This document shows positions 63,666 to 64,000 of a stretch of DNA of 64,000 nucleotides, in pieces. The translations under genes and the position numbers were made by a program. The stretch lies in contig NC_080042.1 of NCBI RefSeq assembly GCF_012489685.1, forward strand, positions 46,366,066-46,430,065, in the 5' to 3' direction. The DNA comes from Lotus japonicus. Its lineage: Eukaryota; Streptophyta; Magnoliopsida; Fabales; Fabaceae. The stretch's first letter is position 1; the number at the start of each line of letters is the position of its first letter. A model generated the notes under the pieces. It was not told the DNA's origin. It saw only the letters and a list, made by a program, of their open reading frames with translations, and ran no database searches.

Positions 63666-64000
63666 GGCTTCACTTTCTCTCTGAAAGTTAATGCTCCTAC
63701 AGTTTCTCGAGGTTAAGTTCTTGGTAACTGACCCTCCTCTTTACTCCCTTGGCCGGTGGTAAACGTTCTTATCTTGCATTAACTCTTCTATTTATTTCGC
63801 CTAACTCTGATTCATGCATCGTTTTCATTTTCTTTAAACTTAGACCTTCTCTAAGGGGGAGTACCTTGTACTTCAAGCTAAGTTTTTCACACCCCAAGCT
63901 TTTTGCTTATGACAAAAAGGGGGGGTAAACCCAGTTTTTGATGTGTAAGATGTGTTAGTGTGATTTATTTTTCTTTTGGAGAATTTAAGAGTTCCACCTT
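63666..64000 (+). promoter_or_regulatory. 3' non-coding region of D with polypurine tracts
   Basis: Contains AAGGGGGAGTACC (63856-63868) and AAAAAGGGGGGG (63915-63926), the counterparts of the tracts at 46907 and 46844 in C. The tract next to the 3' LTR and the LTR itself lie beyond the window. Confidence 0.6.

Larger units (their letters stand above)
55765..64000 (+). mobile_element. Sirevirus-like element D, plus strand, both ends missing
   Basis: Gag (from mid-protein), pol, spacer, envelope-position ORF, antisense ORF and polypurine tracts follow in the same order as C but on the other strand. The 5' LTR is lost in the gap and the 3' LTR lies beyond the window. Pol and both extra ORFs are open; gag has one frameshift. 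Confidence 0.9.

Overview
This is nuclear DNA from a flowering plant. The evidence is a spliced 12-exon gene with plant-type introns, plant LTR retrotransposons primed by initiator-Met tRNA, Stowaway-type MITEs, tRNA-derived SINEs, L1-type LINEs and an exostosin gene fragment inside a Mutator-like element. A eudicot, probably a legume, is my best guess from the repeat families, but nothing in the sequence proves it. Only two host genes look functional; almost everything else is transposable elements, many nested in each other.

Layout. 1-11.1 kb: an old minus-strand Ty3/gypsy element (5' LTR near 10.7-11.1 kb, gag and protease remnants running left) is split by a second minus-strand gypsy-type element at 2118-8739, which has LTRs at both ends and a perfect 5-bp target duplication. 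That element carries two solo LTRs (4639-4957 and 5956-7321, each with a 5-bp duplication). A copia-type LTR sits at 9.1-10.1 kb. 11.6-13 kb: an intronless PADRE/DUF4228 gene (12111-12815) with a Stowaway MITE in its promoter and a small MITE just after its stop. 13.2-21 kb: a CACTA end, a SINE fragment, a 5'-truncated L1 LINE and several decayed LTRs. 21.6-27.0 kb: a 12-exon gene for a CNNM/DUF21-CBS membrane protein of 481 residues with at least five MITEs in its introns. 27.7-31 kb: a solo LTR, tandem repeats and a complete Pack-MULE (29027-30737) with long inverted repeats, a 9-bp target duplication and a captured GT47 exostosin fragment. 31.9-37.1 kb: a decayed copia pol with a SINE in it, a LINE tail, and a MULE transposase pseudogene split by a small CACTA-type MITE.

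37.1-64 kb: a nest of Sirevirus-like Ty1/copia elements. Element A (LTR at 37091) is interrupted in gag by element B (LTR at 39382). B is interrupted in RNase H by the 3' LTR of element C (45145-46363, minus strand). C runs leftwards from a 100-N gap (55665-55764), and a sister copy D runs rightwards from the same gap, so C and D form a large inverted pair. C and D each encode gag, pol, a long envelope-position ORF (952 and 965 codons from the first ATG) and, between that ORF and the 3' LTR, a 130-codon coiled-coil ORF on the opposite strand with its own TATA box about 60 bp upstream of the ATG.

The most interesting candidate is that antisense gene. It keeps the same length, start and TATA box in two copies that differ at about 19 of 130 residues. 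With an apparent separate leader for the envelope-position ORF and a gag/pol overlap in the +1 frame, it suggests an element with three transcription units and a recoding step. Several lesions in C and D are one-base homopolymer changes close to the gap and may be assembly errors.
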